NCBI GenBank assembly: GCA_043760555.1
Contig: JAYUOW010000197.1
Span: 1-11,875 of the forward strand
Length of the DNA stretch: 11,875 nucleotides
Reading direction: 5' to 3'
From: JANMDR01 sp043760555
Lineage (GTDB): Bacteria; Pseudomonadota; Gammaproteobacteria; Burkholderiales; Usitatibacteraceae
Part shown: positions 1 through 5,225 of the stretch, one piece after another
Layout: each line of letters begins with the position of its first letter
How positions within the stretch are numbered: the first letter of the stretch is position 1
Made by a program: the position numbers and the translations under genes
Notes under the pieces: generated by a model
Databases searched by the model: none
The model's input: the letters and a program-made list of their open reading frames with translations, nothing else
What the model was told of the DNA's origin: nothing

Positions 1-76
1 TTGAACTACCAAGGTGTACGGACAACTCCTTGGACGGGACTTTAACCCGCTAGGTCGATTAATTGTTACTGCGAAC
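1..76. other. Left window edge without recognisable gene
   Basis: This stretch lies outside the rayT element. A short frame on the plus strand stays open from base 1 and stops in the TAA at 43-45, so it could be the last codons of a truncated gene. It is too short to identify. No RNA gene or terminator is visible. Confidence 0.3.
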
Positions 77-98
77 GGTCAGGTCTAGCTTCGTAGCA
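77..98 (+). repeat. Left terminal inverted repeat of rayT element
   Basis: These 22 bases match the reverse complement of 964-985 at 21 positions. They recur at 3626-3647 with one difference and at 2595-2616 with about five. In all three places they sit immediately after the rayT stop codon, so they mark the 3' boundary of the element. Confidence 0.8.
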
Positions 99-938
99 TC
101 AATTTCCATTTCTAACCACCCTTCCCACGGTTGTAAAGTGAATCCCAAAGTATTCGGCAATTTGTTGGTATGAGTATGCACCAGTGGCGTGGGCCTCGAC
201 AATGGCGGCATTACGGTTCGCGCTAGATTCTTCAATTTGCTGAAGCGCTTTGGCGGGTGGGCGGCGTTGGGTTGTGGGTATTTGCACAGCGTCGTGCCGG
301 TGCGCGGCCATTTGGCTTTGTGTTTTACTTACAAAGTCATCATCTCCTAAAAATATTTGGCTGCGCAGATGTAGCCACGGTGATAGCACGTTAATGCCTT
401 CGCGCACGAATTGTGCGTAGCGCTCTCGCGCCGCCGCGCGAGATTGGGCAAATTGGGCGAGCAAGCCACCTACGGCCAAGAATGGTTCTGCTTGCGCCAG
501 CCCCATCGTGGCGCGATAGCTGCTCCACGGCCATGCGTCAGGCGTTTTTACCATGCGCGCGCGTACCGGGTTCAACACGATGTAGCGCGATAACTCCAGT
601 AAGTATGCGTCGCTATCAACCAGTATTGCTTTGAAGCGTCCTTGAAATAAATGCCCCACGCGCCGGTGGCGTCGATTGCTGGTTTGGGTAAATACACCAT
701 TTAGTTGCCGCATCCCTTGCGATAGGTTCCCGTCGGGTGTTTGAATTAGCAAATGGTAATGATTGTCCATCAGACACCATGCGTAGCATAACCAATTAAA
801 ACGTTCCACCACTTCACCTAAAACGCGCAAGAAAGTGGTTCGGTCGTCGTCGTCATCAAAGATTGACTCACGCCTATCACCACGCGAAGTGATGTGATAG
901 AGCGCATCGGGGAATTCTAAACGGAGGGGGCGGGACAT
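99..938 (-). CDS. rayT: REP-associated tyrosine transposase (RayT, Y1/HUH family)
   Basis: This is a single-strand DNA transposase of the IS200-like Y1 superfamily, the kind that acts on REP palindromes. From the longer in-frame start at 947 the protein has 282 residues. I chose the ATG three codons in (938) because RayT proteins usually begin with a sequence like MSRPLRLEFPDALYHITSRG. Residue numbers here use the longer form. The HUH motif is H63-Y-H65 within DNHYHLL. The probable nucleophile is Y122 in RYIVLNPVRA. Other family signatures are GHLFQGRFKAILV near 98-110 and WPWSSYRA near 139-146. Residues about 245-280 form a C-terminal helix-turn-helix (YSYQQIAEYFGIHFTTVGRVVR), probably for DNA recognition. 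The frame is intact and the catalytic residues are present, unlike the three remnants downstream. No good Shine-Dalgarno sequence is seen. Confidence 0.9.
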   Translation of the reverse strand: MSRPLRLEFPDALYHITSRGDRRESIFDDDDDRTTFLRVLGEVVERFNWLCYAWCLMDNHYHLLIQTPDGNLSQGMRQLNGVFTQTSNRRHRRVGHLFQGRFKAILVDSDAYLLELSRYIVLNPVRARMVKTPDAWPWSSYRATMGLAQAEPFLAVGGLLAQFAQSRAAARERYAQFVREGINVLSPWLHLRSQIFLGDDDFVSKTQSQMAAHRHDAVQIPTTQRRPPAKALQQIEESSANRNAAIVEAHATGAYSYQQIAEYFGIHFTTVGRVVRNGN

Positions 939-963
939 AATAGGCATAGCTTATCATGGCGTT

Positions 964-985
964 TGCTACGTAGCTAGACCTGACC
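964..985 (-). repeat. Right terminal inverted repeat of rayT element
   Basis: This is the partner of 77-98. It contains the self-complementary core GCTACGTAGC at 965-974 and runs on into CCCC. Its outer part, from 969 on, belongs to a 32-bp tandem duplication. Confidence 0.8.
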
Positions 986-1032
986 CCGGCGGCTCGCATT
1001 CGTAGCTAGACCTGACCCCGGCGGCTCGCATT
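969..1032. repeat. Two perfect 32-bp tandem copies at the right edge of the rayT element
   Basis: Bases 969-1000 and 1001-1032 are identical. Each unit contains the end of the rayT inverted repeat (CGTAGCTAGACCTGACCCC) followed by the flanking GGCGGCTCGCATT. The repeat therefore joins element end and flank as one unit, rather than being a plain target-site duplication. The duplicated block codes the last residues of the neighbouring minus-strand gene. Confidence 0.9.
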
Positions 1033-1312
1033 GAAAATTAACGGTGCAGCTGCCTGAGGGGAGGTTGACTGTTCTTGAGCCGAGCGGGCTTGGAGTAAAT
1101 GTACAGGCTAAATTTTCTGGATCTCCAGCGTTTGCAGTTGGACAGCTTGTGTACGCACCCGTAATTGACCAGGCAAGGGTTGCTGGCTGACCAGGACATA
1201 CGTTAAGCGCGCTAGAAAAATTAATTTGAATAATAAAAATTGATAAGACGAAAAGTAGCTTTGATAAAAATTTGATGTAGTGCTTCATATACATAAAGCA
1301 TAACATTGACAT
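974..1312 (-). CDS. Small secreted Ig-like protein, probably truncated by the rayT element
   Basis: The product is 112 residues with an N-terminal signal sequence: a positive stretch MKHYIKFLSK, a hydrophobic run LLFVLSIFIIQINF, and a probable cleavage site after SSA. Several in-frame ATG codons precede MKHY (1312, 1306, 1294, 1288) and none has a clear Shine-Dalgarno sequence, so the start is uncertain. The mature part, CPGQPATLAWSITGAYTSC then SGSCTVNFQC, resembles bacterial Ig-like modules of the type 'SAGQSATLTWS...C...YTVTC'. From the residues EPPGSG onward the coding sequence is made of the 32-bp repeats and the rayT end, and it stops inside the inverted repeat. The natural C-terminus was therefore probably lost when the element arrived. 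Function unknown; export to the periplasm or outside is likely. Confidence 0.5.
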   Translation of the reverse strand: MSMLCFMYMKHYIKFLSKLLFVLSIFIIQINFSSALNVCPGQPATLAWSITGAYTSCPTANAGDPENLACTFTPSPLGSRTVNLPSGSCTVNFQCEPPGSGLATNASRRGQV

Positions 1313-1319
1313 GCAAAAT

Positions 1320-1347
1320 ATTATCTATGCATATACACAGTTTTGAA
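1320..1347 (-). promoter_or_regulatory. Possible promoter for the small secreted protein gene
   Basis: Read on the minus strand, TTCAAA (1342-1347) and GATAAT (1320-1325) are separated by 16 bases. Each matches four or five of six sigma-70 consensus positions. Transcription would start at or next to the first ATG at 1312. The region is AT-rich, so chance matches are likely. Confidence 0.3.
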
Positions 1348-1362
1348 TTTGAGAATAAAAAA

Positions 1363-1389
1363 AGCCCGATGAAATAAATTCATCGGGCT
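1363..1389 (-). terminator. Rho-independent terminator of the 1411-2547 gene
   Basis: A perfect 11-bp stem (AGCCCGATGAA at 1363-1373 with its complement at 1379-1389) encloses a 5-base loop. On the minus strand it is followed by a run of seven T. It lies about 20 bases past the stop of the upstream gene and separates it from the small gene at 974-1312, so the two are not one simple operon. Confidence 0.9.
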
Positions 1390-1410
1390 GAGCTTTAAAA
1401 AACTTGAAAC

Positions 1411-2547
1411 TCAATTCCAAACAGGACATGCATTCGAGGGATCATTACCAAATGTTCCTGACGACGCTTGCCAATTACTAACTAGGCATTCACTTTGATT
1501 AATGCTTGAGTTGAATGCGCGGATTAGCATTCCACTTGATGATCCTTGAACTCGATCAAAACCAGTCGCAGATGAAGACATCGAAATTCGTGTTTCATTG
1601 TAATCTGACGAAAGGAAAGGAGGATTTGGAAACGCGCCAGTCAAGTCGTCTTTGTGCATTTGCTTGAAAAATAATCTACCGTTTTGCCGATACACCGCGT
1701 AGATGATGTCGCGCGTTGGATCAGGTGCGCCAATTCGCTTGACCCCTGTGTCGATGAGTAGCACTGTGCCGCTTTGCACGGCAAGGTAAAAGCAAGTGTC
1801 CGTCGTGCGAGTACACGTAGCGGCGAGCTCGACTGACGGCACTTTCATTTGCACGCCTTGGGGGATGATCGACTCTTGGGTGTATTCGACCGTGGCGGGT
1901 AAATTACCCCACACTTGGCGCTTGACGTTTTTAACGACGGTCACAGCGCCAGTGTTGTCTTGGTTACCGTTCACAATGAGCAAGGCTTGCGGGTCTTTGA
2001 TGCGAAGCAAAAGCTTGACATCGAACACCTTGGCAAAGTTAAGCTCTATCTCACCCACCGCCGTAACGCCTACTGCATTTGGGTTGAAATTCACCCCAAA
2101 GCCTGCGCTACTCGTGCGATAAAGTAAGCCACGATAACTACCTGTGCTGGAAACATCGCGCACATCACTCGCCACCACCCACGCCGGCTTACCCTGCGCA
2201 TCGTAGATAAAGCAAGTGACAAAAAGTATGTTTCTACTTTCGGGCATGGCTACCGTATTTTGCGCAAATTTTGGATTGGCCTGCGCGATGCTATTACACC
2301 CATAACCAGATTCCGCCGGATTGTAAAACAACCCGGTTAGCTGGTTTTGGGTGGGGTAGAGGGAGGCGGGGAGGGGCGTTACGGTTTGGGCGTGGGCTTG
2401 GGTGTGCCAACACGCTAATAACATCAAAAAACAGGCCAGCAGGCACGTTCGGCTAGCGCCAGCGGGGATGCGGGAAATCCCAGCGGGGGCGCAGGGAATC
2501 CCAGTGGGGATGCCGGCAAAGCAGCGCGCTAAAGTTAAAGTTTGCAT
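1411..2547 (-). CDS. Secreted protein of unknown function with GLFYNPAESGYG motif
   Basis: The protein has 378 residues. A Sec signal is visible as CLLACFLMLLACW (about 35-47) with a probable cleavage site after the AHA ending at residue 53. The mature protein opens with TGLFYNPAESGYG (about 71-83). This resembles the 'GLWYNPAESGWG' motif seen repeatedly in exported proteins of unknown role in beta- and gammaproteobacteria. The rest looks beta-rich (AWVVASDVRD, GSYRGLLYRTSSAGFG, VGEIELNF) with a few cysteine pairs. The N-terminal region before the hydrophobic core is unusually long, about 34 residues, and is encoded largely by three 21-bp repeats (FAGIPTG, IPCAPAG, ISRIPAG). No good Shine-Dalgarno sequence precedes the ATG at 2547, and no other start keeps a whole signal peptide. 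A strong terminator follows. Not assignable to a named family with confidence. Confidence 0.75.
   Translation of the reverse strand: MQTLTLARCFAGIPTGIPCAPAGISRIPAGASRTCLLACFLMLLACWHTQAHAQTVTPLPASLYPTQNQLTGLFYNPAESGYGCNSIAQANPKFAQNTVAMPESRNILFVTCFIYDAQGKPAWVVASDVRDVSSTGSYRGLLYRTSSAGFGVNFNPNAVGVTAVGEIELNFAKVFDVKLLLRIKDPQALLIVNGNQDNTGAVTVVKNVKRQVWGNLPATVEYTQESIIPQGVQMKVPSVELAATCTRTTDTCFYLAVQSGTVLLIDTGVKRIGAPDPTRDIIYAVYRQNGRLFFKQMHKDDLTGAFPNPPFLSSDYNETRISMSSSATGFDRVQGSSSGMLIRAFNSSINQSECLVSNWQASSGTFGNDPSNACPVWN
2459..2521. repeat. Three in-frame 21-bp repeats in the signal-peptide region
   Basis: Units lie at 2459-2479, 2480-2500 and 2501-2521, each starting CCAGYGGGG. They are imperfect but keep the 21-bp period exactly, so each unit adds seven codons to the gene on the minus strand. 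The GGGATTCCC-type core resembles dispersed GGAATC-rich repeats of other betaproteobacteria and Neisseria, which is a resemblance only. Confidence 0.75.
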
Positions 2548-2594
2548 AGGTGCATTTCAATATTTGATGACGTTTAAAGGAAAACACCGAACGG

Positions 2595-2837
2595 AATCAG
2601 GTCTAGCCACATAGCATCAGCTTCCATTTCTCACCACCCTACCCACACTTGTAGAGTGAATCCCAAAGTGCTCGGCAATTTGTTGATATGAGTATGCACC
2701 ATTAGCGTGGGCTTCGACAATGGCCGTATTGCGGCTATCGTTAGATTCCTCAATTTGCTGTAGCACTCCAGCACTTTGGCGGGCGGGCAGCGCTGGGTTA
2801 TTGGGATTTGCACTGCATCGCCCTGGTGCGCTGCATT
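2595..2837 (-). pseudogene. rayT remnant 2 (C-terminal HTH and left end only)
   Basis: The frame ending at 2617 reads VLQQIEESNDSRNTAIVEAHANGAYSYQQIAEHFGIHSTSVGRVVR, which matches residues about 235-280 of the intact transposase at 99-938. DNA similarity continues to about 2837. About 8 extra bases near 2764-2775 (an AGCACT-type duplication) shift the frame, so upstream similarity (DAVQIPITQRCPPAK) lies in another frame. The HUH motif and catalytic tyrosine are missing. The left-end repeat is kept as 2595-2616, about 17 of 22 bases matching. The remnant ends where the promoter region of the RHH/PIN module begins. Confidence 0.85.
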
Positions 2838-2854
2838 TTTTTTGCACCGCCGTA

Positions 2855-2883
2855 GCAGGTTTCCCTGCAATTTGTAGTACACT
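2855..2883 (+). promoter_or_regulatory. Candidate promoter/operator of the RHH/PIN module
   Basis: GCAGG (2855-2859) and CCTGC (2864-2868) form a small inverted repeat. TGTAGTACA (2873-2881) is a 9-base palindrome overlapping a TACACT -10-like box (2878-2883). Ribbon-helix-helix antitoxins bind short palindromes over their own promoter, so this is a reasonable operator. No good -35 box stands 17 bases upstream. Confidence 0.35.
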
Positions 2884-2915
2884 AGACGGCATAGCTGTCA
2901 TACAAAGGAAAGACT

Positions 2916-3167
2916 ATGTTGTCCGTCAGACTGCCCGACGCTTTGGAAAAGCAACTCAATCAATATTGCGAGATGATGAAAGTAAGCAAGTCATCCGCAG
3001 TACAAACCGCCCTAGAAAAACATTTGAAAAAAGGGTTGGCAGCGGGTGCTGCAAAAAAAAAGAATAAGCAAAACCCGTTTCAAGCGCTAGTTGGCACGGG
3101 TAACGGCCGTTTTACGACCGAGCAGGTAATGCGCCTAACGCGCGGTGACGATTGGAATAAGCCTTGA
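2916..3167 (+). CDS. Ribbon-helix-helix antitoxin (VapB-like)
   Basis: This is an 83-residue protein. Residues 1-39 (MLSVRLPDALEKQLNQYCEMMKVSKSSAVQTALEKHLKK) have the strand-helix-helix pattern of CopG/RHH DNA-binding proteins that dimerise on operator DNA. A lysine-rich linker (about 38-52) leads to a C-terminal tail, NPFQALVGTGNGRFTTEQVMRLTRGDDW, likely the toxin-binding segment. AAAGGAA lies 5 bases before the ATG. The stop overlaps the toxin start, so the pair is translationally coupled with antitoxin first, as is usual for VapBC. Odd feature: a run of nine A (3053-3061) sits in the linker in the A-AAA-AAG slippery phase. Role inferred: neutralises the PIN toxin and represses the operon. 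Confidence 0.85.
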   Translation: MLSVRLPDALEKQLNQYCEMMKVSKSSAVQTALEKHLKKGLAAGAAKKKNKQNPFQALVGTGNGRFTTEQVMRLTRGDDWNKP

Positions 3168-3574
3168 TCTTAGTTGATAGCAACGTATGGATTGATGTAA
3201 TTCAACGCGACCCGGTTTGGCTTGACTGGTCGTTAGAACAGCTTGATCTTGCCTCACGTGGCAACGGGCTCGCCATCAATGCCATCATTTGCGCCGAGCT
3301 TGCACCAAATTTCGATTCATCAATAAAACTTGCCCAATTTATTAAAGCGAGCAAAACAAAAAGTCTGCCGTTAAGCCATGAATGCGCCTATCTTGCGGGC
3401 AGCACGCATTTAAAGTTTAGGCAAAGCAAGCGAGCCAGTAAAAATGCCGTCGTCGGCGTGCTCGCAGATTTTTTTATTGGCGCGCAAGCACAAACCGAGG
3501 GCTTGTCAATTTTGACCAGAGACGCGGCGCGTTATAAAACCTACTTTCCGACAGTGCCGCTAATTTGCCCGTAG
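3164..3574 (+). CDS. PIN-domain ribonuclease toxin (VapC-like)
   Basis: The protein has 136 residues and is a PIN endoribonuclease. The acidic metal-binding set is in place: D5 in MILVDSNVWID, E45 in AIICAELAP, D102 in VLADFFIGAQA, and D120 in LTRDAARYKTYFP. Family length is 120-145 residues, so it looks complete. The start is TTG at 3164, overlapping the antitoxin stop as TTGA. No other start would keep the VDSNVWID motif. Starting from the weak TTG within the antitoxin stop codon implies coupled, low-level translation, which suits a toxin. VapC toxins cut tRNA or rRNA; the target of this one cannot be read from sequence. Confidence 0.88.
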   Translation: MILVDSNVWIDVIQRDPVWLDWSLEQLDLASRGNGLAINAIICAELAPNFDSSIKLAQFIKASKTKSLPLSHECAYLAGSTHLKFRQSKRASKNAVVGVLADFFIGAQAQTEGLSILTRDAARYKTYFPTVPLICP

Positions 3575-3582
3575 CATGATCG

Positions 3583-3627
3583 CAGTGCTAGCGCACGGGG
3601 CCTAGCGCACAGTGCCAGCGCACGGGG
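3583..3627. repeat. Direct repeats flanking rayT remnant 3
   Basis: An 18-base unit starting CAGTGC and ending AGCGCACGGGG occurs at 3583-3600 and 3610-3627 with one difference, a 27-base period. The second copy runs directly into the GGTCAGG end of the rayT remnant. The short word AGCGCAC occurs three times. Confidence 0.8.
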
Positions 3628-4182
3628 TCAGGGCTAGCTTCGTAGCATTAGCCTCCAGCTCTAACTAACCTACCCACAGTTGTAAAGTGAATCTCAAAGT
3701 GCTCGGCAATTTGTTGGTATGAATATGCACCAGTAGCGTGGGCCTCGACAATGTCCGCATTGCGGCTATCGCCAGATTCCTTAATTTGCTGTAACGCTTT
3801 GGCGGGCGGGCAGCGTTGGGCTATTGGGATTGGGATTTGCACTGCGTCGTGCTGGTGCGCGGCCATTTGGCTTTGTGTTTTACTTACAAAGTCATCATCA
3901 CCTAAAAATACTTGGTTGCGGAGGTGTAGCCACGGTGATGGCGCGTTGATGCCTTCGCGCACAAATTGTGCGTGGCGCGCTTGCGCCGCAGCACGATATT
4001 GGGCAAATTGGGCGCGCAAGCCATCTACGGCCAAGAATGGTTCTGCTTGCGCAAGCCCCATCGTGGCGCGATAGCTGCTTCACGGCCATGCTTCAGGTGT
4101 TTTTACCATACGCGGGCGTACCGAGTTCAACGCGATGTAGCGCGATAACGCCAGTAAATTGGCGTCGCTATCAACCAGCATT
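3626..4182 (-). pseudogene. rayT remnant 3 (N-terminal third lost, one nonsense codon)
   Basis: The minus strand codes residues equivalent to about 109-282 of the intact transposase: MLVDSDANLLALSRYIALNSVRPRMVKTPEAWP, a TGA stop at 4080-4082 where the intact copy has the Trp of WPWSS, then the same frame continuing SSYRATMGLAQAEPF to the C-terminal HTH. The HUH motif is gone, so it cannot be active. The left-end repeat at 3626-3647 is nearly perfect (21 of 22 against 77-98). Similarity stops at about 4182, next to the higB promoter. Divergence is moderate, suggesting a younger loss than remnant 2. Confidence 0.88.
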
Positions 4183-4231
4183 ATTCCCAAGTTTAATCGT
4201 TTCGCGTTGCGCTGCACCCGTATTGGGAGCA

Positions 4232-4240
4232 TGCTATACT
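4232..4240 (+). promoter_or_regulatory. Extended -10 promoter of higBA, probably giving a leaderless mRNA
   Basis: TGCTATACT is a near-consensus extended -10 element (TGnTATACT) with only a weak -35 (CTGCAC at 4212-4217, 17-base spacer). The expected start of transcription, 6-8 bases past the box, coincides with the higB ATG at 4247. No Shine-Dalgarno sequence is present before that ATG. Confidence 0.55.
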
Positions 4241-4246
4241 TTAGTA

Positions 4247-4540
4247 ATGCGAATAATTGCGAAGAGTACATTGCGTCAATTTTGGGAAACTCATGCTGAT
4301 GCTAAGGGGTCTCTTGAAGCGTGGCACGCTGAGATCTCTAAGGCTGTTTGGGCGTCGCCGCAGCATTTAAAAATGGTTTTCACCACGATTAGTATTTTAA
4401 AAGGTGGTCGCGCTGTATTTAATATTGGCGGCAACAAGTATCGCTTGATCGTGGCAATTGACTACGGCAGACAGGCTTGTTTTATAAAATTTATCGGCAC
4501 ACATGCGCAGTACGATGCAGTGAACGCGGAGACAATATGA
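4247..4540 (+). CDS. higB: HigB-family mRNA interferase toxin
   Basis: The 97-residue protein matches the HigB toxin family (RelE-like fold, ribosome-dependent mRNA cleavage) over its whole length: MRIIAKSTLRQFWETH at the start, then SILKGGRAVFNIGGNKYRLIVAIDY (about 50-73), and KFIGTHAQYD near the end. The plus-strand frame is open much further upstream, but that part only reads through antisense rayT remnant sequence. The family consensus begins at MRII, so the ATG at 4247 is the real start. Toxin-before-antitoxin order is typical of higBA. The stop overlaps the antitoxin start (ATGA). Start codon and promoter are so close that the mRNA is probably leaderless. Confidence 0.9.
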   Translation: MRIIAKSTLRQFWETHADAKGSLEAWHAEISKAVWASPQHLKMVFTTISILKGGRAVFNIGGNKYRLIVAIDYGRQACFIKFIGTHAQYDAVNAETI

Positions 4541-4920
4541 TGAATGTTCAGACCATTAAAATTATTAAGACCGAGGCACAATATCAAGCCGCCCTAGCCG
4601 AAACGTCCCGCCTTTGGGGTGCCGCCGAAAACACGCCTGACGGTGATTATATGGATATATTGCTGATTCTAATTGAGCACTACGAGGCGGCACACCACGC
4701 TATAGCGCCTCCCAACCCGATTGATGCCATTAAATTTCGAATGGAACAAATGGGGCTAGTTCGGAAAGATTTAGAGCCATTCATAGGTTCGCGTGCGCGC
4801 GTGGCGGAAGTAATCAATGGCCGCCGTGCTCTGTCGCTCGCCATGATTCGACGGCTGCACAGCGGACTTGATATTCCGCTGGAAAGCTTAATTTATGACG
4901 GCGCACGGCGGGTTGGTTAA
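4537..4920 (+). CDS. higA: HigA-family antitoxin (XRE helix-turn-helix)
   Basis: The protein has 127 residues. The N-terminal half (IIKTEAQYQAALAETSRLWGA...DILLILIEHYEAAHHAI) and the C-terminal helix-turn-helix (about 61-105: PIDAIKFRMEQMGLVRKDLEPFIGSRARVAEVINGRRALSLAMI) are the usual HigA layout. It should bind HigB and repress the higBA promoter. The ATG at 4537 overlaps the higB stop, with GGAGA (4528-4532) as a good ribosome binding site; the next ATG at 4540 is also possible. The antitoxin therefore has a proper ribosome binding site while the toxin has none, which would favour antitoxin synthesis. Confidence 0.9.
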   Translation: MMNVQTIKIIKTEAQYQAALAETSRLWGAAENTPDGDYMDILLILIEHYEAAHHAIAPPNPIDAIKFRMEQMGLVRKDLEPFIGSRARVAEVINGRRALSLAMIRRLHSGLDIPLESLIYDGARRVG

Positions 4921-4928
4921 GCCAATTA

Positions 4929-5076
4929 ATGATGGCGCGTGAATGCCTTCGCGCAGAAATTGTGCGTAGCGCACTCGCGCCGCCGCACGGGTTTGGGCAA
5001 ATTGAGCGAGCAAGCCGTCCACCGCCACGCCTCACGTGTTTTCAACGTACGCGCGCGTACTCGGTTCAACACGATG
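4929..5076 (-). pseudogene. rayT remnant 4 (internal fragment)
   Basis: Bases from GATGGCGCGT and AATGCCTTCGCGCA up to TTCAACACGATG line up with about 382-580 of the intact element, in the same orientation. About 50-60 bases are missing between the parts matching GCAAGCC and the GTGTTTT-CAACG stretch. It corresponds to part of the transposase between about residues 125 and 190, has neither catalytic motif nor HTH, and both element ends are lost. It starts 8 bases after higA. Confidence 0.75.
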
Positions 5077-5096
5077 GACCCCTGCAGCCCAAGCTA

Positions 5097-5135
5097 TGCC
5101 TTGGAGATGCCCTATTTAAGGGCTTCTTCAAGGCA
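5097..5135. repeat. Palindromic dispersed repeat, copy A
   Basis: Arms at 5097-5114 and 5118-5135 pair at 15 of 18 positions around a TTT loop. The core, AGATGCCCTATTT then AGGGC, is shared with the perfect palindrome at 9115-9155. It lies in the leader region of the SdpI-family gene and has no T-run, so it is not a standard terminator. Confidence 0.8.
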
Positions 5136-5225
5136 TTACACGATACATTTTCAACCCCTGATTGCATACAATCGCCAACTCGATTCTGCTTTATACTATT
5201 TGAAATCACCGGAAAAGGAGCAACA

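Larger units (their letters stand above)
77..985 (-). mobile_element. Complete REP/rayT element with 22-bp terminal inverted repeats
   Basis: The element is defined by matching ends. Bases 77-98 begin GGTCAGGTCTAGCT, and the reverse complement of 964-985 begins with the same 14 bases; over 22 bases the two differ at one position (T versus A after the shared 14). The only gene inside is a Y1-type transposase on the minus strand. Both ends carry a GTAG tetranucleotide, which is known from REP sequences recognised by RayT proteins. The same left-end sequence recurs next to two degenerate copies at 2595 and 3626. The arrangement fits a REP-flanked rayT unit. Whether it is still mobile cannot be told from one sequence. 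Confidence 0.75.

Noticed and set aside
969..1032. CRISPR-like array
   Set aside because: Only two identical units directly adjacent, with no spacers and no cas genes.
3968..4246. Long N-terminal extension of HigB
   Set aside because: The frame is open by chance through antisense rayT remnant sequence. HigB family proteins start at MRII and a promoter lies just before 4247.
4929..5225. N-terminal extension of the SdpI-family protein
   Set aside because: It runs through rayT remnant 4 and a palindrome; AAGGAG before 5226 and the family length fix the start there.
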